In this document: positions 1 through 8,123 of the stretch, in pieces
Layout: each line of letters opens with the position of its first letter
Numbering within the stretch: the stretch's first letter is position 1
Assembly: GCA_964512635.1 (NCBI GenBank)
Contig: CAZEJB010000008.1
Location: forward strand, 55,777 to 119,776
DNA: 64,000 nt
Reading direction: 5' to 3'
Source of the DNA: JADZFO01 sp964512635
Lineage (GTDB): Bacteria; 4484-113; JAFGCY01
Translations under genes and position numbers: made by a program
Notes under the pieces: generated by a model
What the model saw: only the letters and a program-made list of their open reading frames with translations
Databases searched by the model: none
What the model was told of the DNA's origin: nothing

Positions 1-2
1 GG

Positions 3-431
3 ACCATCATCGGTGCGGCGATGTTTGTGGGCGACACCCTCAGCCTTGAAGGCCGGCACGCGGAAGCGCTGGCGCTGCTGGACGAGCACCTCGCCGGCTT
101 CATCGAGCTGGGGCGCGTGCAGGATGGCGAGCTGATCCAGCCGGCCTGCATTCTGCGGCGCGCCGGCCGGCTGGCCGAGGCGCGCGAGTATCTTGAAGGC
201 GCGGTCGAGCGCGGGCAGATGAATATCTATGAGCCGGCCTTTATTGCCGAAGAGTTCGCCCGGATCGCCGCGGCGGCGGGCGACTGGCGCCGCGCGCGCA
301 AGCTGCGCCGCGAGGCCAACCAGCTCTTTGCCTCCTTTGGCATGCTCAAGCGCTGCGTTGACGACCCGGCCCTTGACACCGGCCAGCTCTTCAAAGCACC
401 CAGCCGCGAGAAGCTGGAGTTCGCGGGCTAA
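3..431 (+). CDS. C-terminal part of a TPR-like protein (cut by window edge)
   Basis: The reading frame is open from the left edge to the TAA at 429-431, so the start lies outside the window; the first ATG (21) is internal. The visible 143 residues are alpha-helical with repeated Ala/Leu/Arg patterns (ALALLDEHLAGF, AGRLAEAREYLEGAVERG, AGDWRRARKLRREANQLF) typical of tetratricopeptide repeats. Such repeats serve as protein-protein scaffolds. No catalytic motif is visible in this part. The next gene starts 27 bases downstream on the same strand but has its own -10 box. Function cannot be assigned from the fragment. Confidence 0.6.
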   Translation, partial: TIIGAAMFVGDTLSLEGRHAEALALLDEHLAGFIELGRVQDGELIQPACILRRAGRLAEAREYLEGAVERGQMNIYEPAFIAEEFARIAAAAGDWRRARKLRREANQLFASFGMLKRCVDDPALDTGQLFKAPSREKLEFAG

Positions 432-446
432 GACTGGTACGGCATT

Positions 447-452
447 TACAAT
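447..452 (+). promoter_or_regulatory. -10 box (TACAAT), leaderless spacing
   Basis: TACAAT ends six bases before the GTG at 459, so transcription would begin at the start codon. It supports GTG 459 over other starts. Confidence 0.5.
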
Positions 453-458
453 GACGCC

Positions 459-1280
459 GTGCAGCAACTGCGCATAGGGTTCAGTGAGATCAACTACCGC
501 ATTGAGCGCAGCTCGCGGCGGCGGACCGTCTGTATCACCGTCCATCCCCAGAACGGCGTAGTCGTCAAGGCGCCGCCCTGGGCCGACGAGCAGGAGATTG
601 AGCTCTTCGTGCGCCAGAAGGCGAGCTGGATTACCAGGCACCTGACCGTCTTCTCGGCCCTGCCGCAGGCCGCTCCACCCGAGCGCCCGCTGGCCGATGG
701 CGCGCGGCTGAGCCTGCTGGGCCGCGAGCTGATCCTGGACCGCCGCGAGAGCGTGGCCGCTGGCCAGCTGCGCCGCAGCCGGGTGAGCCTGCTGGAAGAT
801 TCATGCCCGGAGACCGCTCACTCATTTACAAGCGCTGGCGAGTCCAGCGGGATTACTTCTAACAGCGACGGCTCTAACGCTCAGCGACTGCTGCTTGAAC
901 TACGGCTGCTGCCTGGCGACGATAGTGACGCCCTGGCCCGCGCCGCGATGGAGCGCTGGTACCGCCAGCAGGCCCGCCGGCTGCTCTACCCCCGACTGGC
1001 CTTCTTCGCAGCGCAGCTCGGCCTGCCGGCGCCGGCGCTGTTCATCCGGGAGCAGCAGCGGCGCTGGGGCTCCTGCAACAGCCGCGGGGAGATCCGCCTG
1101 AACTGGCGCATCATGCTCGGGCCGGCAGAGGTGGCGGACTACCTTTGTGCGCATGAGGTCTGCCACCTGCGCCAGATGAACCACTCGGCGCGCTTCTGGC
1201 GACTGGTGGGCAAACTGGTGCCGGACTATAAAGAGCTGCGGCAAAAGCTGAAGCTCGAAGGGCACTTGTATTCGCTGTAG
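459..1280 (+). CDS. YgjP/SprT-like (DUF45) M48-type zinc metallopeptidase
   Basis: The C-terminal half carries the zinc-site motif AHEVCHLRQMNHSARFW (HExxH at residues 232-236, followed by the NHS-x-RFW block) preceded by RRWGSCNSRGEIRLNWR, the signature of the YgjP/DUF45 family of predicted cytosolic metallopeptidases. The N-terminal RRRTVCITVHPQNGVVVKAP block also fits the family. At 273 residues it is somewhat longer than usual; a low-complexity Ser/Gly/Asn-rich insert (about residues 108-148) lies between the two conserved blocks. The GTG start is chosen because a -10 box sits exactly six bases upstream. Substrate unknown; in other bacteria the gene is often near restriction or repair genes, which is not the case here. 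Confidence 0.85.
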   Translation: MQQLRIGFSEINYRIERSSRRRTVCITVHPQNGVVVKAPPWADEQEIELFVRQKASWITRHLTVFSALPQAAPPERPLADGARLSLLGRELILDRRESVAAGQLRRSRVSLLEDSCPETAHSFTSAGESSGITSNSDGSNAQRLLLELRLLPGDDSDALARAAMERWYRQQARRLLYPRLAFFAAQLGLPAPALFIREQQRRWGSCNSRGEIRLNWRIMLGPAEVADYLCAHEVCHLRQMNHSARFWRLVGKLVPDYKELRQKLKLEGHLYSL

Positions 1281-1290
1281 GGATTGGCGC

Positions 1291-1328
1291 AGGTCGACTT
1301 TCGACTTTCGACCTTCGACTTTTAGACT
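1291..1328. repeat. Heptamer tandem repeat (TCGACTT/TCGACCT)
   Basis: About five imperfect copies of a 7-bp unit TCGACYT lie between two convergent genes. A related heptamer array occurs at 13247-13281. Confidence 0.6.
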
Positions 1329-1813
1329 TCCTGGTGGCAGACGATCGACAGGTATTTGTCGTAGTCCGGCGACATCGGCGTCTTGAGCACCGACTCGATC
1401 CAGGCCTCGCGCTCAAAGCTCTGCAGATAGAGATCCCAGACGCAGACGCTGTTATGGTCCGGGGCCGCGCGGCCCAGGGCCTTGGGCCGGTCGCTGGGCG
1501 AGCTGTAAACAACATGGTGCAGCTCGTTCTCGTTCATCCAGCGGTCGAGAAAGACCTGATTGATGCCATTGCCCTGGTGCACGCCCATGAATCCGACACC
1601 GTGGAACTTCTGGAGCATGGTCTCTTCACGCAGGTGCTGCAGCATGCGGGCCTTGGCTGCTTCAAGCAGCAGTGGCGAGAGGTTGGCGTTGAGCAAAGTG
1701 ATGGAGTAAACCTTGATCCTGAAGGACGGGGCGCGCAGCACGTCAAGGAAGCGGATTGAACGCGGCGCGTAGCGTGCAATGATCCGGCTGTCGAAGTTCG
1801 TCGCCGTTTGCAA
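1322..1813 (-). CDS. Conserved-looking hypothetical protein
   Basis: The frame extends upstream to 2116, but the protein probably starts at the TTG at 1813, which has a strong Shine-Dalgarno (GGGAGG) five to six bases upstream; the longer frame overlaps the next gene out of phase. The 163-residue product begins LQTATNFDSRIIARYAP and contains blocks such as FHGVGFMGVHQGNGINQVFLDRWMNE (two parts: FHGVGFMGVHQGNG and NQVFLDRW) and APDHNSVCVWDLYLQSFERE, a balanced composition typical of a folded cytosolic enzyme-like domain. There is no signal peptide or membrane segment. I do not recognise the family. It lies downstream of two TPR paralogues on the same strand, with a gap of about 80 bases. Confidence 0.7.
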   Translation of the reverse strand: MQTATNFDSRIIARYAPRSIRFLDVLRAPSFRIKVYSITLLNANLSPLLLEAAKARMLQHLREETMLQKFHGVGFMGVHQGNGINQVFLDRWMNENELHHVVYSSPSDRPKALGRAAPDHNSVCVWDLYLQSFEREAWIESVLKTPMSPDYDKYLSIVCHQEV

Positions 1814-1895
1814 ACTTATCCTCCCTGCAGCGGCCCCGCTGGGCCAGCTTGATTCTAACCGCTCGGGAGGCCTGCAGGACGCTGTAAACCCAGAG

Positions 1896-3182
1896 TTAAC
1901 CAGCAGCGGCATTACGCAGCGGAGCTTCGCCGGCTTCCGCTTCACGGAGGCTGGATAACTCCGCGTCGGCGCGACTTTGCCACTGCGCCAGATCGGCGGA
2001 CATCCTGCCGGCGACGCTGCGGACTGCCGCGGCGTCGGCCAGCAGCGGCGCATAGTCCTGCGCGCACAGGGCGCCAAGTGCGCGCTGGAGCCAGACAGCC
2101 TCGATCTGGTTTTCAACGCTGACCATCAGCTCGCGGCGCCGCTCCCAGCTCTCCAGCGCCTCCGCCGGTGTTGCGGCAGCAAGCAGCCCCAGAGACAGAT
2201 AGTAGTCCAGAAGGTCGGCTTCGTCATTGTCGAGGTCGCGCATCGCCGCCTGGGCCAGGCGCATGTAGTTAAGGGACTCTGCCGGCTGCTTCAGGTGCAA
2301 TGCCAGCAGACCAAGCAGCATAAGCACTGCGGACTCAAAGACTGCGCCATGCTGACCCGCCGGCCGCTGCCAGGCCTGCAGCGCCAGGCGGCGGGCTTCC
2401 TGCCAGTCGCCGATATGCGTCTCATAGACGGCCAGGTTAAAGCGCGCCATCCCAAGCTGAGCGAGATCGGCATCACGCAGCGCGGACTCGATCTGCTCCA
2501 TGGTAAGAACCCGGGCCCGCTCCACCTCCCCCCGGCACCAGGCCTGGAAGGCGAAGTTACTCATCTCGCGACGCAGTCTGACACTGTTCTCGGTGCCGCG
2601 CAGCAGCTCTAAAGCCGCACGCATGTGCCCGTCCGCTTCGGCGTGATTACCAAGCGCAGTCAGCGACCAGGCCAGTGTGCAGGAGGCCCGCGAAAAAATC
2701 GTCGCCGGTGATCTGTTCTGTAACAGGCTCAGCGCATCCCTGCAGTGCTTGATGGCCTGCTGGTAATCGTGTCTGGCCCGGCAGGCGGCGGCAAGGATGG
2801 TCAAGGCCTCGGCGGCCTCTTCGTTCCAGGACGCCTGCTGGGCGCGCAGCTGACAGCGCTCAGCTTCAAAGATCAGTTGCCCGAAGGGCTCTTTGGCACG
2901 CGAGGCATAGATGCGGCCAAGTTCGGCCTGCAGGGCCTGTCGCTCCTGCCCAAGCTCTTCATAGGTCTCGGCTGCCTGCTGAAAGTAACTTGTGGCCGGG
3001 CCGAAGCGGTGCAGTGATTCGCAGGCGCAGCCGGCCAGATACTGCACGCGTCCAGTTTCCTCCGGCCGCAGAGCAGCAGCCCCATCCTGCATCAGGCTCT
3101 CACAAAGAGCCAGAAGCTGGGCCGATTCTTCCTTGTCGTAAAGGGACTCGATTCTCTTCAGGTCAGCGGCGAGACTTGGCAT
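1896..3182 (-). CDS. TPR-repeat protein (paralogue 1)
   Basis: A 428-residue helical protein built of tetratricopeptide-like repeats (for example RFGPATSYFQQAAETYEELGQERQALQAELG and HDYQQAIKHCRDALSLL, quoted in parts). It aligns along its length with the neighbouring gene 3299-4528, including the block GQERQALQAELG versus GLEQQALQARLG, so the two arose by tandem duplication. The frame opens at 3299 with a TGATG overlap with the upstream gene, but the alignment with the paralogue begins near residue 45 of that longer form, and a TATACT box lies ten bases before ATG 3182; I prefer 3182. No enzymatic domain is seen; a scaffold or regulator-sensing role is only a guess. Confidence 0.75.
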   Translation of the reverse strand: MPSLAADLKRIESLYDKEESAQLLALCESLMQDGAAALRPEETGRVQYLAGCACESLHRFGPATSYFQQAAETYEELGQERQALQAELGRIYASRAKEPFGQLIFEAERCQLRAQQASWNEEAAEALTILAAACRARHDYQQAIKHCRDALSLLQNRSPATIFSRASCTLAWSLTALGNHAEADGHMRAALELLRGTENSVRLRREMSNFAFQAWCRGEVERARVLTMEQIESALRDADLAQLGMARFNLAVYETHIGDWQEARRLALQAWQRPAGQHGAVFESAVLMLLGLLALHLKQPAESLNYMRLAQAAMRDLDNDEADLLDYYLSLGLLAAATPAEALESWERRRELMVSVENQIEAVWLQRALGALCAQDYAPLLADAAAVRSVAGRMSADLAQWQSRADAELSSLREAEAGEAPLRNAAAG

Positions 3183-3192
3183 GCAGACAGCA

Positions 3193-3198
3193 AGTATA
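3193..3198 (-). promoter_or_regulatory. -10 box (TATACT) for the TPR gene
   Basis: On the minus strand TATACT lies ten bases before ATG 3182, giving a very short or absent leader. Confidence 0.4.
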
Positions 3199-3298
3199 AC
3201 GGTCTGTGAGTGAAAGTTCTTTATTGAACAGATGAATTCTCTTTCAATCCACGCCGCCATGAGACTGTGCGCAGCTGCCTCTGCTTTGCAGCCCGGCA

Positions 3299-4528
3299 TC
3301 AGTCGGTTACGGCGGGAAGTCCCGACTCGAGCTCGGTCAGCCAGCTCCGGAGATCGGCCTGGATGTACTGAGCAGTCTGCTGCGCGTCCGGATCTTCCAG
3401 CACTGCCCAGTCCCGAAGTGCTTCCAGCGCGCGCAGCATCCAGCCAACTTCAACTTTGTTATCCATGCAGCGGGACAACTCCCCGCGCCCCTGCCAGCTG
3501 GACTGCGCCTCGGCGTACCTGCCGGCGGCAAGCTGGGCGATGGCCATGTAATGCAGCACCAGTGCCGACTCATCGCCGGCCTGGTCGCGAAGGCCCCGCA
3601 CCGCAATATCCACATAGTTGAGTGCGTCTTCGAAGCGCTGCAAATGCAGCGCACTGAGGCACAGCAGTCGCAGCACGGCGCTTTCCAGCACCAGTCCCTG
3701 GGGTGCCAGGCGCTGCTGCCAGGCGACAAGCCCGTACTTGTGAGCGCTGTCCCAGTCCTGTTCCTGGGCGGCGAAGAGCCCCAGGTTGTAGCGCGACATT
3801 GCCGCCTCCAGGCCCGAGCCGTCCAGCAGAGCGGAGTCCAGCTGCTGCTGGGTCAGTTCGCGTGCCTGCGCGATTTCACCGCGCAGCCAGGACTGGTAGG
3901 CGAAGTGCCCGAGTTCGCGGCGCAGCAGCCCGGGGTTATCAAGTCCTTCAAGCAGCTTGAAGGCCGTTTGGGCCTGCTCAACCCCCTCGTCGATCCGGCC
4001 AAGCGAATACAGCGCCCAGGCCCGCGCGGAGGCTGCACGGTAGTACTGGTAGCGGTCTTTACCGGGATTCAGCAAAGCCAACGCTGAATCACACAGCTCC
4101 AGCATCTGCAGAAACTGGTCGCGCTGGCGGCAGACTGTAGCCATCAGGATCAGCGCCTCAGCTTCTTCAAGCTGCCAGCCCTGCTGCTGCGCGGCTTCCC
4201 GGCACTGCACAGCTTCCTTGAAAATCGTGTCAAGGCTGTTGCCTGCGCGGCGGGCCATGGTAATGCCGAGCCGGGCCTGCAGTGCCTGCTGTTCCAGGCC
4301 CAGGTCATGAAAGCGCTGTTCACTGCTCATGAAGGCCTGCAGTGCATCGCCGAGGTGGAGCTCATGCTCATGGATACAGCCCAGCATATATTCCAGGCGC
4401 GCTTGTTGCAGGGCAGTCAAATCCGTCCCGCCGCCACTGAGTGTAAGCAGCTGCGGCTTCAGCTGGCGATAATTGCGGCGCTCAAAGAGCGCTTCGGCCA
4501 TGGCAAACGTGTCGTTCGGCGCGGTCAT
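3299..4528 (-). CDS. TPR-repeat protein (paralogue 2)
   Basis: 409 residues, helical, with TPR-like repeats (LHLGDALQAFMSSEQRFHDL, LERIDEG-type helices, RYAEAQSSWQGRGELSR). It is the tandem paralogue of 1896-3182; the shared pattern runs from the N-terminal helix (AEALFERRNYRQLKPQLL versus IESLYDKEESAQLLALC) to the C-terminus. The frame is open to 4564, but ATG 4528 is preferred because TATACT lies nine bases upstream and because the alignment starts there. Its stop codon overlaps a possible start of the downstream paralogue by one base (TGATG), which would allow translational coupling. It is divergent from the cytochrome lipoprotein gene. No catalytic motif; function unknown. Confidence 0.75.
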   Translation of the reverse strand: MTAPNDTFAMAEALFERRNYRQLKPQLLTLSGGGTDLTALQQARLEYMLGCIHEHELHLGDALQAFMSSEQRFHDLGLEQQALQARLGITMARRAGNSLDTIFKEAVQCREAAQQQGWQLEEAEALILMATVCRQRDQFLQMLELCDSALALLNPGKDRYQYYRAASARAWALYSLGRIDEGVEQAQTAFKLLEGLDNPGLLRRELGHFAYQSWLRGEIAQARELTQQQLDSALLDGSGLEAAMSRYNLGLFAAQEQDWDSAHKYGLVAWQQRLAPQGLVLESAVLRLLCLSALHLQRFEDALNYVDIAVRGLRDQAGDESALVLHYMAIAQLAAGRYAEAQSSWQGRGELSRCMDNKVEVGWMLRALEALRDWAVLEDPDAQQTAQYIQADLRSWLTELESGLPAVTD

Positions 4529-4537
4529 GACATTGCG

Positions 4538-4543
4538 AGTATA
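4538..4543 (-). promoter_or_regulatory. -10 box (TATACT) for TPR paralogue 2
   Basis: Minus-strand TATACT nine bases before ATG 4528, in the 95-bp divergent gap with the cytochrome gene. Confidence 0.4.
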
Positions 4544-4614
4544 GCCAGAAACTTGGGCAGGCAACAGGACGGCACTGGCCGAGACATCTGCAGGAAGCAG
4601 CAGCCGCTGCTAGG

Positions 4615-6447
4615 ATGATATTGATGCAAAGCAGATCCGCGCCCCCGCAGTCTCGCCACTCAGCCGGCAAGCGAAAGCCAGCTTCAGGCCGCGTTATCTG
4701 CCGAGCGCTGGAAGTGGCCTGCGTGCTCTTGCTGAGCGGCGTATTGGCCGGCTGCCCGGGCCCGGGCAGGCAGGGTAAGACTCCGGGCGAAAGCAAGGGC
4801 ACTTCGAGCGCTGCGCAAATCCCCGCGGCGACGATTGCCTACATCGGCAACTTCCGCGGCTTCCAGCGGCCCTGCGGCTGCGACCAGCGCCAGGACGGGG
4901 GACTGCTGCGCCTGGCGACTGTACTCAGCGTCCTGCGTGGTGAGATCACTGCGGAGGCCGCCATGCTGGATCCCTCGCAGCTGCCTCCCAGCCACGACAT
5001 GAAGATCGAGGCGACTGGCAACATCCCGGCGGCTCCTGACAACAGCGCCGCCAAAAACGCAGAGTCAGGCACAGAACCTGCCGGGGCCGCTGAAGATCCC
5101 GCGATGCCCGCCGGCCAGGAGCCGCCGAGCCCGGCTGTACGCGTCGAGCCCCCGGCCGAGGCAGTGCTTCAGCCCCTGTGGCTGATTGATTGCGGGAACT
5201 TTAGCGATCAGAACAACCGCCTGCCGGGTTTCCGAGCGGCGACGCACCTGAAGGCCCTCGCCCAGCTGGGCGCGAGCGCAGCTGTGCTTGGGAGCGCCGA
5301 GGCCCAGTTACCTCCTGAGCAGGCCAAACTGGCCTTTGGTCAAAGTCCGCTGCCCCTGCTGAGCTGCAACCTCACCAGCAAGGTCCCGGAAATCAAAGTG
5401 CAGCCCAGCCTCGAGCTTGGCGGCGGCTGGTATGTAATCGGGCTCACTGAACCGGAGGGCGCAACAGCCGGCGGTTTTGCCTCCGGCGGGATGGCCCTGC
5501 GGCGCAAGCTCGGTGGCCACAAGGATGCCGCGGAAGCCGAGGCCTGGGCCACGGTCAGCGACCCGATCGCCGCACTGCGCAGCGAGATGGAGAAGCTGCC
5601 TAGCGGGGCTGTCGTGCTGGTGGCCTGCGCCCAGCTGCCGGAAGGCCTGCTGGACCAGATCAGTGCAATGGGTCCGATGCTGATCATCGGCAAGCAGCGT
5701 GAAAGCGATTTCAAGGCCCGGGTCGAGGCGATGGCGCTGCCCGCATTGCTGGATGCCCCGGTGCGCCGCGGTTTGCTGGCGACTTTTGTGTCGCTCAAGC
5801 GGCCGGAGCCGGGCGCCTGGGAGAAGGCCAAGGCCCTGTTTTGGAGTTACCGCCTGGCTACCGGTATCCGTGACGAGTTGCAGATGGACAAGTTGCTCAA
5901 AGATGAAGAAGGCAACTCAATGAACGTAGCCTTAAGCAGCGACGAGTGGGAGAACAACCAGTGGGGCCAGGACGAGAAGTTTCTGCCGCCGGATATGCGC
6001 AAGAAGGGCAGCATTGTCCCCGGCTATGTCGGATCGACGATCTGCAAGGACTGCCACCCGGCCGAACATGCTGTCTGGGGTTCAACGAAGCACAGCCACG
6101 CCTACGAAACTCTGATCAAGCACGACAATGGCGGCACGCTCGACTGCCTTGAGTGTCACGTCGTCGGCCTGCTGGAACCGGGCGGCTTCCTGCCGGCCTC
6201 GGCCCAGCCCTACCTTGCCGCGGTGGGCTGCGAAAGCTGCCACGGTCCTGGCGGCGAGCATGTCGGCCTGGCCCAGCAGCTGGATCCGGCAAAGCTCAGC
6301 CCGGCCGCTATCAGCGCCGGCAAGCTGCCGCTGATGGAGAAGAAGGCCATCAGCCGCGGTTCCACCGCGGACTGCCTATACTGCCACGACGACTTCAACA
6401 GCCCGGATTTCAGCCTCGAGCAATACTGGCCGCACGTGCAGCACTAG
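4615..6447 (+). CDS. Tetraheme c-type cytochrome lipoprotein with nucleotidase-like N-terminal domain
   Basis: The 610-residue product has a lipobox signal (VLLLSGVLAGC, Cys 47), so it is probably an exported lipoprotein. Residues about 70-400 resemble the calcineurin-like/5'-nucleotidase-like domain found fused to multiheme cytochromes, with the motif GFQRPCGCDQRQDGGLLR near its start and VWLIDCGNFSDQ-like strand (LWLIDCGNFSDQNN) after an Ala/Pro/Glu-rich insert. The C-terminal part is cytochrome c-554-like and has four heme-binding motifs: CKDCH (477), CLECH (511), CESCH (539) and CLYCH (587). It is probably an electron carrier or redox enzyme in the envelope. ATG 4624 is an alternative start, with AGGA eight bases upstream. 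It stands alone, divergent from the TPR genes. Confidence 0.8.
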   Translation: MILMQSRSAPPQSRHSAGKRKPASGRVICRALEVACVLLLSGVLAGCPGPGRQGKTPGESKGTSSAAQIPAATIAYIGNFRGFQRPCGCDQRQDGGLLRLATVLSVLRGEITAEAAMLDPSQLPPSHDMKIEATGNIPAAPDNSAAKNAESGTEPAGAAEDPAMPAGQEPPSPAVRVEPPAEAVLQPLWLIDCGNFSDQNNRLPGFRAATHLKALAQLGASAAVLGSAEAQLPPEQAKLAFGQSPLPLLSCNLTSKVPEIKVQPSLELGGGWYVIGLTEPEGATAGGFASGGMALRRKLGGHKDAAEAEAWATVSDPIAALRSEMEKLPSGAVVLVACAQLPEGLLDQISAMGPMLIIGKQRESDFKARVEAMALPALLDAPVRRGLLATFVSLKRPEPGAWEKAKALFWSYRLATGIRDELQMDKLLKDEEGNSMNVALSSDEWENNQWGQDEKFLPPDMRKKGSIVPGYVGSTICKDCHPAEHAVWGSTKHSHAYETLIKHDNGGTLDCLECHVVGLLEPGGFLPASAQPYLAAVGCESCHGPGGEHVGLAQQLDPAKLSPAAISAGKLPLMEKKAISRGSTADCLYCHDDFNSPDFSLEQYWPHVQH

Positions 6448-6463
6448 CGCGAGCCAGTCTCAA

Positions 6464-6521
6464 CTGGTATACCTGCCTCCTCAGCTGGTACCCTTAACTT
6501 CGCAGGGTACCGGTACACCAG
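6464..6521. promoter_or_regulatory. Candidate MocR/GntR operator: CTGGTA half-site cluster
   Basis: Three CTGGTA or TACCAG-type half-sites (CTGGTATACC at 6464, CTGGTACCC at 6485, GGTACACCAG at 6512) plus an internal GGTACC lie between the cytochrome stop and the MocR gene; a matching GGTATACCAG occurs just inside the MocR coding region. Repeated half-sites in the leader of a MocR gene suggest autoregulation. Confidence 0.4.
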
Positions 6522-6556
6522 CCGGACTCCCTGCTGGGTAGAATCGAGGTGCGGGA

Positions 6557-8113
6557 ATGTTTCTGTCAATCGACAAATCTTCGGCGCAGCCGGTATACCA
6601 GCAAATCCGGGACGCAATCGTCTCGCACATTCGTGCGGGCACGCTTAAGCCCGGGGACAAGCTGCCCGGTACCCGCGACCTTGCGGGCCAGCTTGGAGTT
6701 TCCCGCAAGACGGTCCTGATCGCCTACCTTGAGCTGGCCGCCGACAACTGGGTTGAGAGCCGGCCGGGCTCCAGCACCTATGTGCTGGACCGCAGCGGTG
6801 TGAACAGCGTCTACATGCGGCGCAGCCAGCGCATTGAGCTGGTGAACCCGCCGGGCCAGACTCCGGCCGTCAGCGACCCCGGGGCGCCGCAGATGGACTG
6901 GGAGCCGCTGCGCCTCGACGGCAGCTACTTCTATATGCCGCCCTACCGCGCGCGCTGGCAGGGGCCCGAAGAGTGGATCTCCTTCAGCCGCGCCATTCCC
7001 GACGTGCGCCTCTTCCCCTTTGAGCGGATCAAAAAGGTCTCAGGCCAGATGCTCTGGGACCCCAAGGCCTACTTCTTCGACTATGGCCATCCGCAGGGTT
7101 ATGAGCCCCTGGTGGATTACCTGCGCACCCGCCTGGCCAAGGAAGGCATCGACACCGCAGAGGAACGCAACGGCGTGGTGATTGCCTCCGGCTTCCAGGT
7201 TGGACTGAACCTGCTGCTCACCATGCTGCTGCAGCCCGGCGACAGCGTGGTGGTTGAGGACCCGACCTTCAACGCGATCCTCAACCTGCTTGTAGCCCGC
7301 AACATCCCGCACCGCGGCGTGCCGATGGAGCACGACGGGATGGACGTGGACTACCTCGAGCGCCTGCTGGTACGCGAGAAGCCCAAGCTGATCATCACCA
7401 TCCCGACCCTGCACAACCCCACCGGCACTACGATGAGCCGGGAGAAGCGCGAGCGCCTGATTCAGCTCGCCCAGCGCTTCAACGTGCCGATCATCGAAGA
7501 CTACTGGTGCATGATGATGGCCTATGAGGGCCGCCGCGAGCCTTCGCTCAAGACCCTCGATACCGGCGGCCATGTGATCCAGATCGGATCTTTCTCCAAG
7601 AGCTTCCTGCCCGGCACCCGCGTGTCCTGGCTGGTGCTGCCGACCGGCATTGCTGAGAGCTTCGTGATCGCCAAGCGTGCCATGGACCGCAGCGACTCCT
7701 ACTTCCTGCAGACCCTGGTACATGAGTTCATCATCAAGGGCTTTATGGACCTGCACTGTCGCAAGGTCGACCGCATCTACCGCGCGCGGCTTGAATTATG
7801 CGACGAGCTGATGCGTCAGCATTTCCCGGGGGAGGTTTCCTGGAAACGCCCCGCGGGAGGATTCAGTTTCTGGGTCGGCCTGCCCCGCAGCCTCAGCGGT
7901 GAGGAACTGCTGGAGCGTTCGGTGGCCCAGGGAGTCGACTTCGCACCCGGCAGCTATTTCCAGGTGGGCCGGCGTGACAGCAACAACATTCGTGTTTCAT
8001 TCAGCACTCTGACCCAGCCCCAGCTCAGGCAGGGCATGCGCCGCCTGGGCTCGGTGCTGCAGGATGCGGTAACAGCTGAGGGGGCCCGGCAGGCTGGCCG
8101 GGTAGTTGTGTGA
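6557..8113 (+). CDS. MocR-type GntR/aminotransferase-fusion transcriptional regulator
   Basis: 518 residues. Residues 1-75 form a GntR winged helix (PVYQQIRDAIVSHIRAGTL, KPGDKLPGTRDLAGQLGVSR, KTVLIAYLELAA). The rest is a fold-type I PLP-dependent aminotransferase domain with the lysine region IGSFSKSFLPGTRVSW that would carry the internal aldimine, and IPTLHNPTGTTMS as the Asn/PLP-ring motif. MocR proteins act as DNA-binding regulators that sense PLP or amino-acid derivatives. Start ATG 6557 follows TAGAAT at 6539-6544 and a purine-rich GAGGTGCGGGA. A CTGGTA cluster upstream may be its operator. No pdx or gab gene is adjacent, so the target is unknown; the next gene is a lipoprotein 10 bases downstream. 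Confidence 0.9.
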   Translation: MFLSIDKSSAQPVYQQIRDAIVSHIRAGTLKPGDKLPGTRDLAGQLGVSRKTVLIAYLELAADNWVESRPGSSTYVLDRSGVNSVYMRRSQRIELVNPPGQTPAVSDPGAPQMDWEPLRLDGSYFYMPPYRARWQGPEEWISFSRAIPDVRLFPFERIKKVSGQMLWDPKAYFFDYGHPQGYEPLVDYLRTRLAKEGIDTAEERNGVVIASGFQVGLNLLLTMLLQPGDSVVVEDPTFNAILNLLVARNIPHRGVPMEHDGMDVDYLERLLVREKPKLIITIPTLHNPTGTTMSREKRERLIQLAQRFNVPIIEDYWCMMMAYEGRREPSLKTLDTGGHVIQIGSFSKSFLPGTRVSWLVLPTGIAESFVIAKRAMDRSDSYFLQTLVHEFIIKGFMDLHCRKVDRIYRARLELCDELMRQHFPGEVSWKRPAGGFSFWVGLPRSLSGEELLERSVAQGVDFAPGSYFQVGRRDSNNIRVSFSTLTQPQLRQGMRRLGSVLQDAVTAEGARQAGRVVV

Positions 8114-8123
8114 GGTGGTAGCA

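Noticed and set aside
1322..2116. 264-residue version of the hypothetical protein at 1322-1813.
   Set aside because: The first 100 residues are the shadow of the TPR gene; the SD-led TTG at 1813 marks the real start.
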